A stretch of 64,000 bases of DNA from an uncultured Lachnotalea sp. (GTDB lineage: Bacteria; Bacillota; Clostridia; Lachnospirales; Lachnospiraceae). The translations under genes and the position numbers were made by a program. Where the stretch lies: assembly GCA_947066815.1 (NCBI GenBank), contig CAMSZT010000003.1, positions 122,063 to 186,062 on the forward strand, given 5' to 3'. Each line of letters starts with the position of its first letter. Position 1 is the first letter of the stretch. Under the pieces are notes generated by a model, which saw only the letters and a list, made by a program, of their open reading frames with translations, was not told where the DNA came from and searched no databases. Below are positions 8,297-16,654 of this stretch, piece after piece.

Positions 8297-9261
8297 CCGC
8301 ACACACCCCCTTCCAGTTTCTTCTGATAAGCCAGGCTGGCCGGATACATGGCCCCGGGGGGAAGGATCCCCTCCTCCGTGATATAGGCGGTAATGTATTC
8401 CGGCGGGACGGGCACCAACTCCGGGCAGACAAAATCGGCCCCCTCCCGCTCCTCCTCGTTCCAGTCTCCCGCCATGCGGTTTTTATGATCGTCGATGATG
8501 GGTTTTTTCCGATGCCCCTCCAGGGCCCGTATATCCACCTTCAGGAGAGGAGTCGGCACATAAAAAGGGACGTGGAACTGCCGGCACAGGCAGGCCGCCA
8601 TCTCCGAGCCGACGGTGTTGAAGCAGGTCCCGTCCGGATAGAAGGTCTCCGAGCCGATCAGGGCCGCGTCGCACCTCCTGATGTAATGATACATGGCGCT
8701 GTCGGGGATAAAATGCACGCTGTGCCCCGCCTCCAGGAACGGGCGTACATAGGGCCTGCCGCCGTCCAGGGCCCGGCTCTCCGGGATGTAACAGTGGAAA
8801 CGGACGCCGTGGTCCCGTCCCAGCGCCGCGGCAGCCGCCACCGTGCTGGAATAATCAAAGAGCAGGAGCCTCCGCTTGTCCTCCAGCACCGTCCACAAAA
8901 GGGCCCGGATCTTTTCCAGGTCCTTTTCGGCCTTTTCCCGGTAGGCCGCCACTCCCTGCCGGACGGAGGCCGCGAAGGCCTCCCGACTCTCCCCTCCGAA
9001 CATCCTGCTCATCTGCCGGATCGCGTTGGAGATCGCCTGGCTGGATTCTCCCCTGGTCTCCGTAAAATGCGCGGCGATCCCCGCCGCCGTCTGCCCCATG
9101 GCCTCTGCGTCCTCCCCGTGTTCCGCGATATCCAGAAAGATATCTCCGATCAGCCGGATATGGGCGCTGGCTCCCAGCACCCGCTGAAGATTGACGTCGT
9201 CAAAAAGCTCCCTCGCCGCAGGCGTCAGCTTTTCCCTCCATTTGGATTCCACCACCAGCAT
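8293..9261 (-). CDS. eIF2B/MTR1P-isomerase-like sugar-phosphate isomerase candidate
   Basis: A 322-residue protein of the eIF-2B alpha/beta/delta superfamily. In bacteria such proteins are sugar-1-phosphate isomerases (MtnA, ribose-1,5-bisphosphate isomerase), not translation factors. The N-terminal 120 residues are helical; the Rossmann-like half has LLLFDYSSTVAAAAAL, CYIPESRALDGGRPYVRPF, MYHYIRRCDAALIGSETF and GTCFNTVGSEMAACLCRQF, matching the family phosphosugar pocket (SRP.. and GAD.. regions, here ESRAL and CDAAL). It sits with a PfkB kinase, the same pairing as kinase plus R15P isomerase in archaeal nucleoside degradation. The strong GGAGGAG before 9261 fixes the start although the frame overlaps the upstream gene by 62 bp. 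Confidence 0.75.
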   Translation of the reverse strand: MLVVESKWREKLTPAARELFDDVNLQRVLGASAHIRLIGDIFLDIAEHGEDAEAMGQTAAGIAAHFTETRGESSQAISNAIRQMSRMFGGESREAFAASVRQGVAAYREKAEKDLEKIRALLWTVLEDKRRLLLFDYSSTVAAAAALGRDHGVRFHCYIPESRALDGGRPYVRPFLEAGHSVHFIPDSAMYHYIRRCDAALIGSETFYPDGTCFNTVGSEMAACLCRQFHVPFYVPTPLLKVDIRALEGHRKKPIIDDHKNRMAGDWNEEEREGADFVCPELVPVPPEYITAYITEEGILPPGAMYPASLAYQKKLEGGVCG

Positions 9262-10696
9262 CGGCTTCTCCTCCTCTCCATGTTTTTATCCTCACTCCCT
9301 CCGGAAGCTCCCCCTTTACCACAAGTCCGGTATCCTTCTCCCAGAAAGCAGAATATCCTGCTCCGTCCCGGACCGTCCACCATCTGTCAAACTCTGCCAT
9401 CGTGGCGTGCCAGACGTGTCTGCCCGCAAGCTCCTTTGCCAGCCTGGGGAAAGCCTGCTCTGCCAGCCCTCCGAAATACTGGGGATGGCTGTACAGGATG
9501 ATCGGCATCCCCAGCTCATACTGGCGCCGTACCGCCTGACAGAAGCGTTCCGCGACATACCCGTCCGAAAGCGCTCTGCCTTCCTCCTCCGCCTTCGTAT
9601 AAGCCCGCTCCGCGGAAAAAGGATCCACCGGGATCTGCTTTACCTCCATGCGCCTTCCATGGTCATAGGGATAGAACGGCAGGCCATAGACACAGTAGCC
9701 GAAATCCGATGTGTAGGCGATCCCCTCCTTCGCAAGCGCCCGGTTCAGGGCGAAATTCCACATGCCTCTGGGCGCGACAAAGCCGGCCCCCGGCTCAAGC
9801 CCCAGCTCGCCAAGCCACAGACGGCAGTCATGGACGTTGGCATAATTCTCCTCCTCCGATGTGAACAGATTGTGGTCTCTGGCGTGGCATCCGATCTCGT
9901 GGCTTTTGTCGATGGCCCCAAGGCGGCCGCACTCCTCCTGGCACAGAGCCTGGTTGATATAGATGGATGCACGGATGCCGGCCTTTTTCGCCGCAGCGCT
10001 GATCTGCTCCAGGCGGCTTCCATACACGCCGTCCACATCCACCCGGAACACGAACACCGACCGGTAATCCTCCGGGTAATAATGCAGCCAGACGTAGGGC
10101 AGGCCCCGTTTCCGGTAAGCCTCCGCCAGCAGCCTGCGCATGGCCCGGAGTAAAAGATGCTTGTCCACCGCCGTGATCCGCTCGGAATAGCCGGAGCCCT
10201 CCGGCGTCTGCCGCAGGGTATCCCCCAGGGCACAGACCAGCTCCGAAAGAGGGATCCCCGTATAAAAACAGCCGCCGTTTCCCACCGTCTGCCACAAGAT
10301 TGCCGGGTACTCGTCCGGGTGCATCCCATACTTGATCTTCCGCTTTTCGTGGAGGCTCAGCCGGCCGAGTCCCTCGCCGCCGTATACCTGTACCAGGCTC
10401 TGGATCCTTGCCGTTCCCGCCCCGAGCTCCGCAAGATCTGCCGATTCCAGGGACGCCGGGCCGACCGGATCCGCCTCAAAAGGGAGATCCTCCGGCCGGA
10501 CACCGGACAGGATGGCAGTGCCGCCGTCCGCCAGATACGCCTCCAGCCACTCCGGCGTTTTCCCCTCGCACAGGAGGACCGGGCAGTCCGGCTTATCCGT
10601 CACATGGAACGGCGTTTTTTCCTGTTCGCACAGGATCCTCCAGCCGTCTGTCTGCTCCGGATAGCAGCTTTTGTAAATTCCGGTCTCTAATCGCAT
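9200..10696 (-). CDS. Cytoplasmic NodB-type polysaccharide deacetylase-like protein
   Basis: A 498-residue two-part protein. Residues 1-170 resemble a Rossmann or glutamine-amidotransferase-like fold without a recognisable catalytic triad. Residues 210-490 form a NodB carbohydrate-esterase 4 barrel: FRVDVDG (Asp220, Asp222) stands for the TFDDG motif, and CHARDH (His271, His275) for the HxxxH zinc site, followed by GFVAPRGMWN. There is no signal peptide, so the substrate should be an intracellular N-acylated sugar or sugar phosphate. The ATG at 10696 overlaps the pfkB stop by 10 bp; the longer frame to 10813 is rejected because it runs into pfkB. The 62-bp overlap with the next gene is unusually long. 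Confidence 0.75.
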   Translation of the reverse strand: MRLETGIYKSCYPEQTDGWRILCEQEKTPFHVTDKPDCPVLLCEGKTPEWLEAYLADGGTAILSGVRPEDLPFEADPVGPASLESADLAELGAGTARIQSLVQVYGGEGLGRLSLHEKRKIKYGMHPDEYPAILWQTVGNGGCFYTGIPLSELVCALGDTLRQTPEGSGYSERITAVDKHLLLRAMRRLLAEAYRKRGLPYVWLHYYPEDYRSVFVFRVDVDGVYGSRLEQISAAAKKAGIRASIYINQALCQEECGRLGAIDKSHEIGCHARDHNLFTSEEENYANVHDCRLWLGELGLEPGAGFVAPRGMWNFALNRALAKEGIAYTSDFGYCVYGLPFYPYDHGRRMEVKQIPVDPFSAERAYTKAEEEGRALSDGYVAERFCQAVRRQYELGMPIILYSHPQYFGGLAEQAFPRLAKELAGRHVWHATMAEFDRWWTVRDGAGYSAFWEKDTGLVVKGELPEGVRIKTWRGGEADAGGGIQMEGKADACGEGAF

Positions 10697-11613
10697 ATCC
10701 GTTCTCCCCGTTCTTCCAAAAATCTCTGTATCTGCGCCAGATCCGGCAGCCCTGTCCTGGCTCCCACGGAGCAGATGGCAATGGCCGCGGCAGCAGAGGC
10801 GTACGCGGCACACCGTTCCAGGCTCCAGCCATTGACAATGCCGGTGAGGAACGCCGCGTTGAAGCAGTCCCCTGCCCCCGTCGTATCCTTCACCGGCACC
10901 TCATATGCCGGATGGAACAGGCTTCCCCCTCTGTGAAAGATCCGGACGCCGTCGGAGCCGCAGGTCACCACCACCAGTCTGACGCCCCTGGACAGCATCC
11001 AGGCCGCCCCCTCCTCGATGGTCCCGCAGCCGGTCAGGGCCTTAAGACCCGCCTCATTGGGAAAGGCGGCCTCCGTCCGGGCGAGCACCCGCTCCCAGAC
11101 CTCCCCCGGGCAGTTTCCCGCCGTCGCCTCGATGTCGAGGGAGATCCTGGTCCCGCTCCCCGCAAGCGCTTCCGCCGCCCAGGCCGTAAGTCCCATATCC
11201 AGCGACGTCATATGGACCCATCCGGCCGTCTTCAAGTAGGCGGCATCCACCTCCCCGGGGCGGGGCAGGAAGCCGGAGGTCTCCACGATCGTCAGCGCCT
11301 TTTCCCCGGTCCCATCCAGAAGGACCATGCAGAAATAGGTCTCGCATTCCGGATCGATGACCATGTGCCCGGTATCCACCCCCCGCTCCTCAAGGTCCCG
11401 GAGCGCCATCCTCCCGTAATCATCCTGGCCGATCTTGCACACCGCCCCGACTTTCGCGCCAAGGGCCGCCGCCGCACAGCAGAAATTCGCAGTGATGCCT
11501 CCGGGGTAATTCCCGATCAGCCTTCCCCGCACCTTTTCGTCGTGCATGGGGATGTGGGGTACCCGTATCATCACATCTACATTGGTATCGCCGACTCCGA
11601 TAATATCCAGCAT
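10687..11613 (-). CDS. PfkB family carbohydrate kinase
   Basis: A 308-residue ribokinase-superfamily sugar or nucleoside kinase. The N-terminal GVGDTNVDVMIRVP, the glycine pair in YPGGITANF, and the C-terminal VKDTTGAGDCFNAAF with the catalytic Asp249 and anion hole are all intact. Length is normal. The enzyme should phosphorylate the sugar imported by the upstream ABC transporter. The substrate cannot be read from sequence; candidates are ribose, a nucleoside, a ketohexose or an aminosugar. It lies 24 bp after the permease stop and overlaps the deacetylase by 10 bp, so it is within the same transcript. Confidence 0.88.
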   Translation of the reverse strand: MLDIIGVGDTNVDVMIRVPHIPMHDEKVRGRLIGNYPGGITANFCCAAAALGAKVGAVCKIGQDDYGRMALRDLEERGVDTGHMVIDPECETYFCMVLLDGTGEKALTIVETSGFLPRPGEVDAAYLKTAGWVHMTSLDMGLTAWAAEALAGSGTRISLDIEATAGNCPGEVWERVLARTEAAFPNEAGLKALTGCGTIEEGAAWMLSRGVRLVVVTCGSDGVRIFHRGGSLFHPAYEVPVKDTTGAGDCFNAAFLTGIVNGWSLERCAAYASAAAAIAICSVGARTGLPDLAQIQRFLEERGERICD

Positions 11614-11637
11614 TTGTACTACCTCCTTAACCGCCGC

Positions 11638-12594
11638 CTACTCCTTCTCCGCGTTGACCGTAAAGGCAACGGCCGCCAGGATGATCAGGCCCCGCACCAC
11701 CATCTGCTGGTAGACGTCCAGGCCGTACATGACCAGGGCATTGTTGATCATTCCCAGCATGACGGCGCCGATGCAGGCACCTGCGACAAAAGCCTTGCCG
11801 CCGTTGATGCTGGTGCCTCCGAGGACTGCCGCCGCGATGGCCGAGGTCTCCTCCGCCTCTCCCAGGGAATAACGTCCGCCGCCGAAACGACCTGCCCACA
11901 GGATCCCCGCCAGGGACGCCAGAAAGCCGGAGAGCACCATGACCTTGAAGATCGTCCGTTTTACATTGACTCCGGAATACAGGGCCGCCTTCGCGTTGCC
12001 GCCCACGGCGATGACCTGACGGCCGAAGGGCCGTTTCCTCATATACAGGTGCCCCAGCACCACTACCACCAGCATCCAGGGAAGCAGCAGGGGGATCCCG
12101 CCGATGTCCCCGCCTCCGAAAAGAAAATTAAAGGCCGCATTGGTGATCGGAACGGACTTGAGCCCCGAGATCGTCCGGGACACGCCCGCAAACAGGATCT
12201 GGGTCCCAAGTGTCGCGATAAAGGGCGGGATCTTCACCCAGGCGATGAGCGCGCCGTTCAGAGCGCCGATCGCGACGCCGACGGCCAGGCCGGCCAGGAC
12301 GCCGGGGATCAGGCCCGCGCTCTGCACCGTCCAAGCGGTCACCAGGGAGGTCAGGCCCACCACGGAGCCGACGGACAGGTCGATCTGCCCCGCCCCCAGG
12401 GCATAAGTCATGCCCGACGCAAGGATCGCGATCAGAGCCGTCTGACGGATGATGTTCCAGACGTTCCCCATGTCCAGAAAACCGTTTCCCACATTGCCGA
12501 GGGTCATGGAAAATACGATCAGAAGGACCACGAACGCCACATAGATCATATATTTTGAGAGAAAGCTTCTGACAGAAATCCCCCGAGTTTTCAT
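11638..12594 (-). CDS. Sugar ABC transporter permease (RbsC type)
   Basis: A 318-residue inner-membrane permease of the ribose/galactose/AI-2 class with eight to ten hydrophobic helices. Signatures include GQIDLSVGSVVGLTSLVTAW, GALNGALIAWVKIPPFIATL and VIAVGGNAKAALYSGVNV, the cytosolic coupling loop of this class. One such permease normally forms a homodimer with one RbsA-type double ATPase and a periplasmic-type binding protein, all encoded in order here. The start at 12594 follows a GGAGGT site and the gene lies 12 bp after the ATPase stop. Confidence 0.9.
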   Translation of the reverse strand: MKTRGISVRSFLSKYMIYVAFVVLLIVFSMTLGNVGNGFLDMGNVWNIIRQTALIAILASGMTYALGAGQIDLSVGSVVGLTSLVTAWTVQSAGLIPGVLAGLAVGVAIGALNGALIAWVKIPPFIATLGTQILFAGVSRTISGLKSVPITNAAFNFLFGGGDIGGIPLLLPWMLVVVVLGHLYMRKRPFGRQVIAVGGNAKAALYSGVNVKRTIFKVMVLSGFLASLAGILWAGRFGGGRYSLGEAEETSAIAAAVLGGTSINGGKAFVAGACIGAVMLGMINNALVMYGLDVYQQMVVRGLIILAAVAFTVNAEKE

Positions 12595-12606
12595 TGCATG
12601 TACCTC

Positions 12607-14118
12607 CTATTGAATGGCAGCCATCAGGCTGTCCTCCGTCAGTCCCGCCCTGGGAACATCCCGAATCTCGCCGACGATCTGGTTGTATTTGACGATCAGG
12701 ATCCGGTCGCAGTTTTCGATCATCTCCGTAAGCTCCGAGGACACGAACAGCACACCGCCCCCGGCATCGGTAAACCGGGAGATGGCCGCCGTGATGTCCC
12801 CCTTTGCATGGATGTCGACCCCGTAGGTGGGATCGTCCATGAGCAGGACCTTCGGCTCGCTCTTCAGTGCCTTGCCCACGACCACCTTCTGCTGGTTGCC
12901 GCCGGAAAGCTTGCCGATCACCACGTCCCGCCCGGGAGTCTTGACCTGCATGGTACGGATGATGTCGTCCACGATCTCCCTGCCCTGCCTGTCGTCGATC
13001 AGATAGTGCTTTCCGGCCAGCCTCTTAAGGATCGGGAGCAGCGCGTTGTCGTAAAGGGTATGCATCAGGGAAAGCCCCTGAGTATGGCGGTTCTCCGGGA
13101 TCAGGAACAGGCCGCCGCCGATCGCATCGCCGGGATTTCCCGGCTTCAGGGGCTTTCCCTCCAGCAGGATCTCCCCTCCCTTCAGAGGATCGATGCCGAA
13201 AATACAGTTGAAGATCTCCGTCCTCCCCGCCCCCTTGAGCCCGGCAAGGCCGACCACCTCGCCGGGGCGCACCTCAAAGCTCATCGGTTCTTTGATCACC
13301 TTCGAAGTGACGTTTTTCACCTGCAGGATCGGTTTCTCCCCTTCAAGATCCCGATACAGCCGGCTCTTCGCGGTCTGGAAACCGGTCTCCCCCAGCATCT
13401 CGGCTATCACTTCCTCCAGCGTGGTCTCCGCGACCGGCTTCGCCATGCAGGCCCGCCCGTCGCGGATGATAGTCACGCTGTCGCAGACATCCATGATATG
13501 CTGCAGATGGTGGGTACTGATCACGATGGAATAGCCCTGCTCCTTCAGTCTGGAAATGATCTCAAAAAATTTGGCCGTCGCCTCCGCGTCCAGGGCCGCC
13601 GTGGGCTCGTCCATCAGGATGACCTTCGTCTGCTTCATGATCGCCTTTGCGATCTCCACCAGCTGCATGTCCCCGGTGGACAGGTTCTTCACCTTTTCCC
13701 TGGGATCGATCCGGATCCCCATGTCCGTAAAAAACTCCTGCACGGACCGGACACAGGACCGGTCCGCGATGAGGCCGCCCTTTAAAGGCTCTGCGTTCAG
13801 GAAGATATTTTCGGCCACGGTCATCTCCCCCACCAGGCTGTAATCCTGATAGATCATGGCCACCGTCTTTTCCCGTTCCCGGACCGACACGCTCCTGTCT
13901 ATGTCCTGCCCGAAAAAGCGGACCGTCCCTTCCGTCTGTGTATAGACGCCGTTGATGATCTTCATCAGTGTGCTCTTCCCGGCCCCGTTTTTTCCGACAA
14001 GGCCCATGACCTGGCCCTGCCGGAGAGAAAATTCTACGCCGTCAAGTGCCCGGACACCGGAAAATTCCATTACGATATCATGCAGTTCAACTGCGCAGAC
14101 AGTTTCTCTCTCAGCCAT
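12607..14118 (-). CDS. Sugar ABC transporter ATP-binding protein (RbsA/MglA type)
   Basis: A 503-residue tandem ATPase. The first domain has Walker A GKNGAGKS (42-49), a signature around STGDMQLVEIAKAI and Walker B VILMDEPTAAL. The second has the degenerate Walker A GLKGAGRTEIF, normal in this class, plus LSGGNQQKVVVGKAL and Walker B VLLMDDPTYGVD. It drives import of the sugar bound by the lipoprotein next door. The ATG at 14118 is chosen because GAGGTG lies 6 bp upstream; the longer frame from 14139 would overlap the lipoprotein gene. Confidence 0.92.
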   Translation of the reverse strand: MAERETVCAVELHDIVMEFSGVRALDGVEFSLRQGQVMGLVGKNGAGKSTLMKIINGVYTQTEGTVRFFGQDIDRSVSVREREKTVAMIYQDYSLVGEMTVAENIFLNAEPLKGGLIADRSCVRSVQEFFTDMGIRIDPREKVKNLSTGDMQLVEIAKAIMKQTKVILMDEPTAALDAEATAKFFEIISRLKEQGYSIVISTHHLQHIMDVCDSVTIIRDGRACMAKPVAETTLEEVIAEMLGETGFQTAKSRLYRDLEGEKPILQVKNVTSKVIKEPMSFEVRPGEVVGLAGLKGAGRTEIFNCIFGIDPLKGGEILLEGKPLKPGNPGDAIGGGLFLIPENRHTQGLSLMHTLYDNALLPILKRLAGKHYLIDDRQGREIVDDIIRTMQVKTPGRDVVIGKLSGGNQQKVVVGKALKSEPKVLLMDDPTYGVDIHAKGDITAAISRFTDAGGGVLFVSSELTEMIENCDRILIVKYNQIVGEIRDVPRAGLTEDSLMAAIQ

Positions 14119-14128
14119 TGCCGTCACC

Positions 14129-15391
14129 TCACTCAGCAAGCGCTTCCTGTACCTCGGCGGGAGCCTCGATGCCCAGCGACGTCTGATATCCCTCCAGGAG
14201 ATTGTCGCGGGTGACCTTGAAAGAAGGCGAGGTCACATAGCCGGGGCATTCCTTGCCGATGCAGCCGTAAGCGGCCATCAGCGCCCGTCCGTAGCCCATC
14301 GCATAGGGCATGTCGCAGGCAATGCCGACGATGTTGCCGCCCTGTGCCATGTCCAGCGCACAGGTGGAATCCAGATCCATGGTGACGATCTTGATATCCG
14401 TCCGTGCCAGGGATTTTACGGTCTGCAGCACATCGATGCAGGGAGCCGAATAGGATACAAAAATGCCTTTTACATTGGGGTGCTTGGTCACAAGGGCGGA
14501 AGTGATCTGGCCGGCCTCGCTGGCGGAAGAAAAGCCTCCCACTTCAACAACGTCAATGTCCGGATATTTTTCCGCAATGGTATCCAGGAATGCCTGGTCT
14601 CTGGTGTTGCAGACGTAGTTCACGTCCGCCACGGTGATCGCCAGGATCTCGCCCTCTCCTCCGATGGCGTCGGCCATCATCTCCGCACTGTCGATGCCCA
14701 TGTCGATGATGGAGTCCGTGATCGCGCCCACATACTCCTTGCCGGCCGTGTATCCGGTGGGGACATTGCTCATAAAGGTCAGCTTCACGCCGTTTTGCCA
14801 CAGCGGATCAAAGGTCGGCGCACACACGTCCAGATCCTGGGGCTGGCAGGATACGATATCCGGGTTCAGAGCCGCGAAGGATTCCATGTTGGTCTTCTGG
14901 GTGATGGGATCCAGATCGCAGCAGCCCTGGCCCACGATCTCAATGTTCATGGCCTCGCAGGCATCCTGGAAGCCGATCAGGTTGGCGTTGTCCCACTCAC
15001 TGGCATTGATCAGCTCAAAGCAGGCTTTCAGATCCATGGAGCGGACCTGCGTGAGCTCCTCCGGCGTCAACGCAAGCTCCGTATACCAGGCTGCCGTATT
15101 GCCGTCGGGCCCGTAGGTGGTGATCTCGTCGGGAACGGGGATCGGATCCTTGAAGGTCAGCCCTTCTCCGGCCGCGCCCTCCGCCGGCGTTTCTGCCGGA
15201 GCAGTCTCCCCTGCGTCCCCTGTTTCCTCCGTTTCGCCCTTCGTTTCCTCTGCCTTTGTCTCCTCTGCCCGCGTCTCATTTCCTGCCGTTTCTTTCGGCG
15301 CCGTTTCCTCCTTTTTACCGCCGCAGCCCGCAAGCAGGCTCGCCTCCATGGCCAGGACAAGAAGCATTGCCATCATGTTTCTTTTTTTCAT
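14129..15391 (-). CDS. Sugar-binding lipoprotein of the ABC transporter
   Basis: A 420-residue solute-binding protein of the ribose/AI-2 class (Peripla_BP_4 type). The N-terminus is a lipoprotein signal with lipobox LLAGC (Cys23), then an acidic Glu/Thr/Ala-rich tether to about residue 75. The mature part shows paired lobes with WDNANLIGFQDACEAMNIE, KTNMESFAALNPDIVSC, KGIFVSYSAPCIDVLQTV and IVTMDLDSTCALDMAQGG. Unlike many RbsB proteins it has several Cys residues. The ligand is unknown. The start at 15391 follows GGAGGAGGAAC; the frame upstream to 15655 runs into gntR. Confidence 0.9.
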   Translation of the reverse strand: MKKRNMMAMLLVLAMEASLLAGCGGKKEETAPKETAGNETRAEETKAEETKGETEETGDAGETAPAETPAEGAAGEGLTFKDPIPVPDEITTYGPDGNTAAWYTELALTPEELTQVRSMDLKACFELINASEWDNANLIGFQDACEAMNIEIVGQGCCDLDPITQKTNMESFAALNPDIVSCQPQDLDVCAPTFDPLWQNGVKLTFMSNVPTGYTAGKEYVGAITDSIIDMGIDSAEMMADAIGGEGEILAITVADVNYVCNTRDQAFLDTIAEKYPDIDVVEVGGFSSASEAGQITSALVTKHPNVKGIFVSYSAPCIDVLQTVKSLARTDIKIVTMDLDSTCALDMAQGGNIVGIACDMPYAMGYGRALMAAYGCIGKECPGYVTSPSFKVTRDNLLEGYQTSLGIEAPAEVQEALAE

Positions 15392-15465
15392 CTGTTCCTC
15401 CTCCTTTGGGTCCGTAATGTATGTGCACTGCGCCATGCAGATGACACCAACGCTCATTCCCGGTT

Positions 15466-16209
15466 TCATTCTTTCCGGATGATCTGATGGAAGCTGTATT
15501 TCTTCGCATTGTAGGACATTTTGACAAATTCCACCGGGACCGATTCCATAGGCCGGTTCTTCCGGTAGCCGAAGGTCAGCCGCTCCACACAGAGGATCGG
15601 GGAACCCTTCGGGATGTCCAGATGCCTTCCCTCCCTGGTATTTGCCAGCCGGCATTCCACCTTCTCCTTCGCATATGCGATCACGATCCCATATTCCTGC
15701 TCCAGAAATTCGTAAAAGGAGCGGTTTTTCATCAGCTCCGTATCCATCCGCTCCACCAGCGAGGACGGGATATAGTTCACCTCCGTGACAATGGGGACCG
15801 TATCGGCCAGGCGAATCCGCTCCAGGCGCCAGACAGACTGTTCCCGGCCGATCTGCAGCTTATTGGCTGTCCGGGCCGCCGGACACTCCTTCTCCACCGA
15901 GATGATCTGGCTGCTGACCTTAAGACCCAGATCCAGCATTTCCTGGGTGAAGCTTAAAAGCCTCCTCGGCCCGCTCTCCATCTTCATGCAGGCCACGAAG
16001 GTCCCCTTTCCGGGGCTCCGTACCAGAAATCCTTCCTGCGTCAGCTCCTTCAGGGCCAGCCGCACCGTCGTCCGGCTGATATGAAAGTTCTCCTGCAGCT
16101 GTTTCTCCGAGGGCAGGAGCTCGCCGGGCGCATATTCGCCGTCTTCGATCCATTTGAGTATGGTCTGCTTCAGCCGGTAATACAGCGGTTTCTTTGAAGA
16201 AATCGTCAC
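15466..16209 (-). CDS. GntR family regulator with UTRA domain (HutC subfamily)
   Basis: A 247-residue transcription regulator. Residues 8-75 are the winged helix (LYYRLKQTILKWIEDGEYAP, GELLPSEKQLQENFHISRTT, VRLALKELTQEG), and 90-240 the UTRA effector domain that in this family binds sugar phosphates or related small molecules. It is the first gene of the catabolic operon, 74 bp upstream of the binding protein, so it probably autoregulates the whole unit and is released by a pathway intermediate. A close sigma-A promoter is seen at 16276-16304 and a 22-bp palindrome at 16440-16461. Confidence 0.9.
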   Translation of the reverse strand: MTISSKKPLYYRLKQTILKWIEDGEYAPGELLPSEKQLQENFHISRTTVRLALKELTQEGFLVRSPGKGTFVACMKMESGPRRLLSFTQEMLDLGLKVSSQIISVEKECPAARTANKLQIGREQSVWRLERIRLADTVPIVTEVNYIPSSLVERMDTELMKNRSFYEFLEQEYGIVIAYAKEKVECRLANTREGRHLDIPKGSPILCVERLTFGYRKNRPMESVPVEFVKMSYNAKKYSFHQIIRKE

Positions 16210-16275
16210 GTTTATTCACTCCCTGCATATTTACAATGTTGATCCCTCACTCCAGCGAAGCTGCTTCCTGTAGAC

Positions 16276-16304
16276 ATCATAGCATCAAATTCTCTGATTT
16301 TCAA
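16276..16304 (-). promoter_or_regulatory. Promoter of the nine-gene sugar operon
   Basis: On the minus strand TTGAAA (16304-16299), 17-bp spacer, TATGAT (16281-16276), about 67 bp before the gntR ATG at 16209. A long A/T-rich tract just upstream (16305-16400) could act as an UP element. Confidence 0.7.
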
Positions 16305-16393
16305 GTATTTTTTGTTTATTTTTTATATAAATTCTTCTTTATCTATTTAGTTTTTAGTTATTTTTACCATACATTTCCAATTTTCTTGCTATT

Positions 16394-16411
16394 CAAAAAA
16401 GATACATTTGA
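16394..16411. repeat. 18-bp repeat, copy 1
   Basis: CAAAAAAGATACATTTGA, identical to 16544-16561 exactly 150 bp away. Here it forms an imperfect palindrome with flanking bases (TTCAAA and TTTGAA arms). Confidence 0.6.
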
Positions 16412-16439
16412 AAGTACCTCTTCCAGCTTCCATGCATAA

Positions 16440-16461
16440 AAAATGAATATTTATTCATTTT
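16440..16461. promoter_or_regulatory. 22-bp palindrome, candidate GntR operator
   Basis: AAAATGAATA and TATTCATTTT are perfect inverted 10-bp arms around TT, in the 445-bp gap between gntR and atpC. A half-site TTATTCAT recurs at 16503-16510. Assignment to GntR is by position only. Confidence 0.4.
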
Positions 16462-16516
16462 GGCGGATCTTCCACTCATTTTCCCCCAGATCCCGTAATT
16501 ATTTATTCATAACGGC

Positions 16517-16572
16517 AAAAAAGCCCTGCCATTCTCAAATACCCAAAAAAGATACATTTGAGAATACAGGGC
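16517..16572 (-). terminator. Long-stem terminator distal to the atp operon
   Basis: On the minus strand GCCCTG-T-ATTCTCAAAT pairs with ATTTGAGAAT-GG-CAGGGC around a 15-nt loop, then T6 (16522-16517). Its loop carries copy 2 of the 18-bp repeat. It is the second of two tandem terminators after atpC. Confidence 0.65.
16544..16561. repeat. 18-bp repeat, copy 2
   Basis: Identical to 16394-16411; this copy fills the loop and part of one arm of the terminator at 16517-16572. Confidence 0.6.
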
Positions 16573-16611
16573 CATATCATTTCTGATACATTTCCTTCTT
16601 TTCAAAAATTC

Positions 16612-16640
16612 AAAAACCCCCGGAGCAGCAGCTCCGGGGG
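16612..16640 (-). terminator. Terminator of the atp operon
   Basis: Perfect 10-bp stem (16617-16626 with 16631-16640, CCCCCGGAGC/GCTCCGGGGG), 4-nt loop, then T5 on the minus strand, 14 bp after the atpC stop. Confidence 0.85.
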
Positions 16641-16654
16641 GCCTATTTCTTTCT

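Noticed and set aside
8293..9261. Calling the eIF2B-like gene a translation initiation factor
   Set aside because: Bacteria lack eIF2B function; the context of kinase, transporter and NagB favours a sugar-phosphate isomerase.
10408..12558. A 716-codon open frame on the plus strand
   Set aside because: It lies opposite the pfkB, permease and deacetylase genes, has no family motif, and is rich in Arg, Pro, His and Gly, as expected for the antisense of GC-rich codons.
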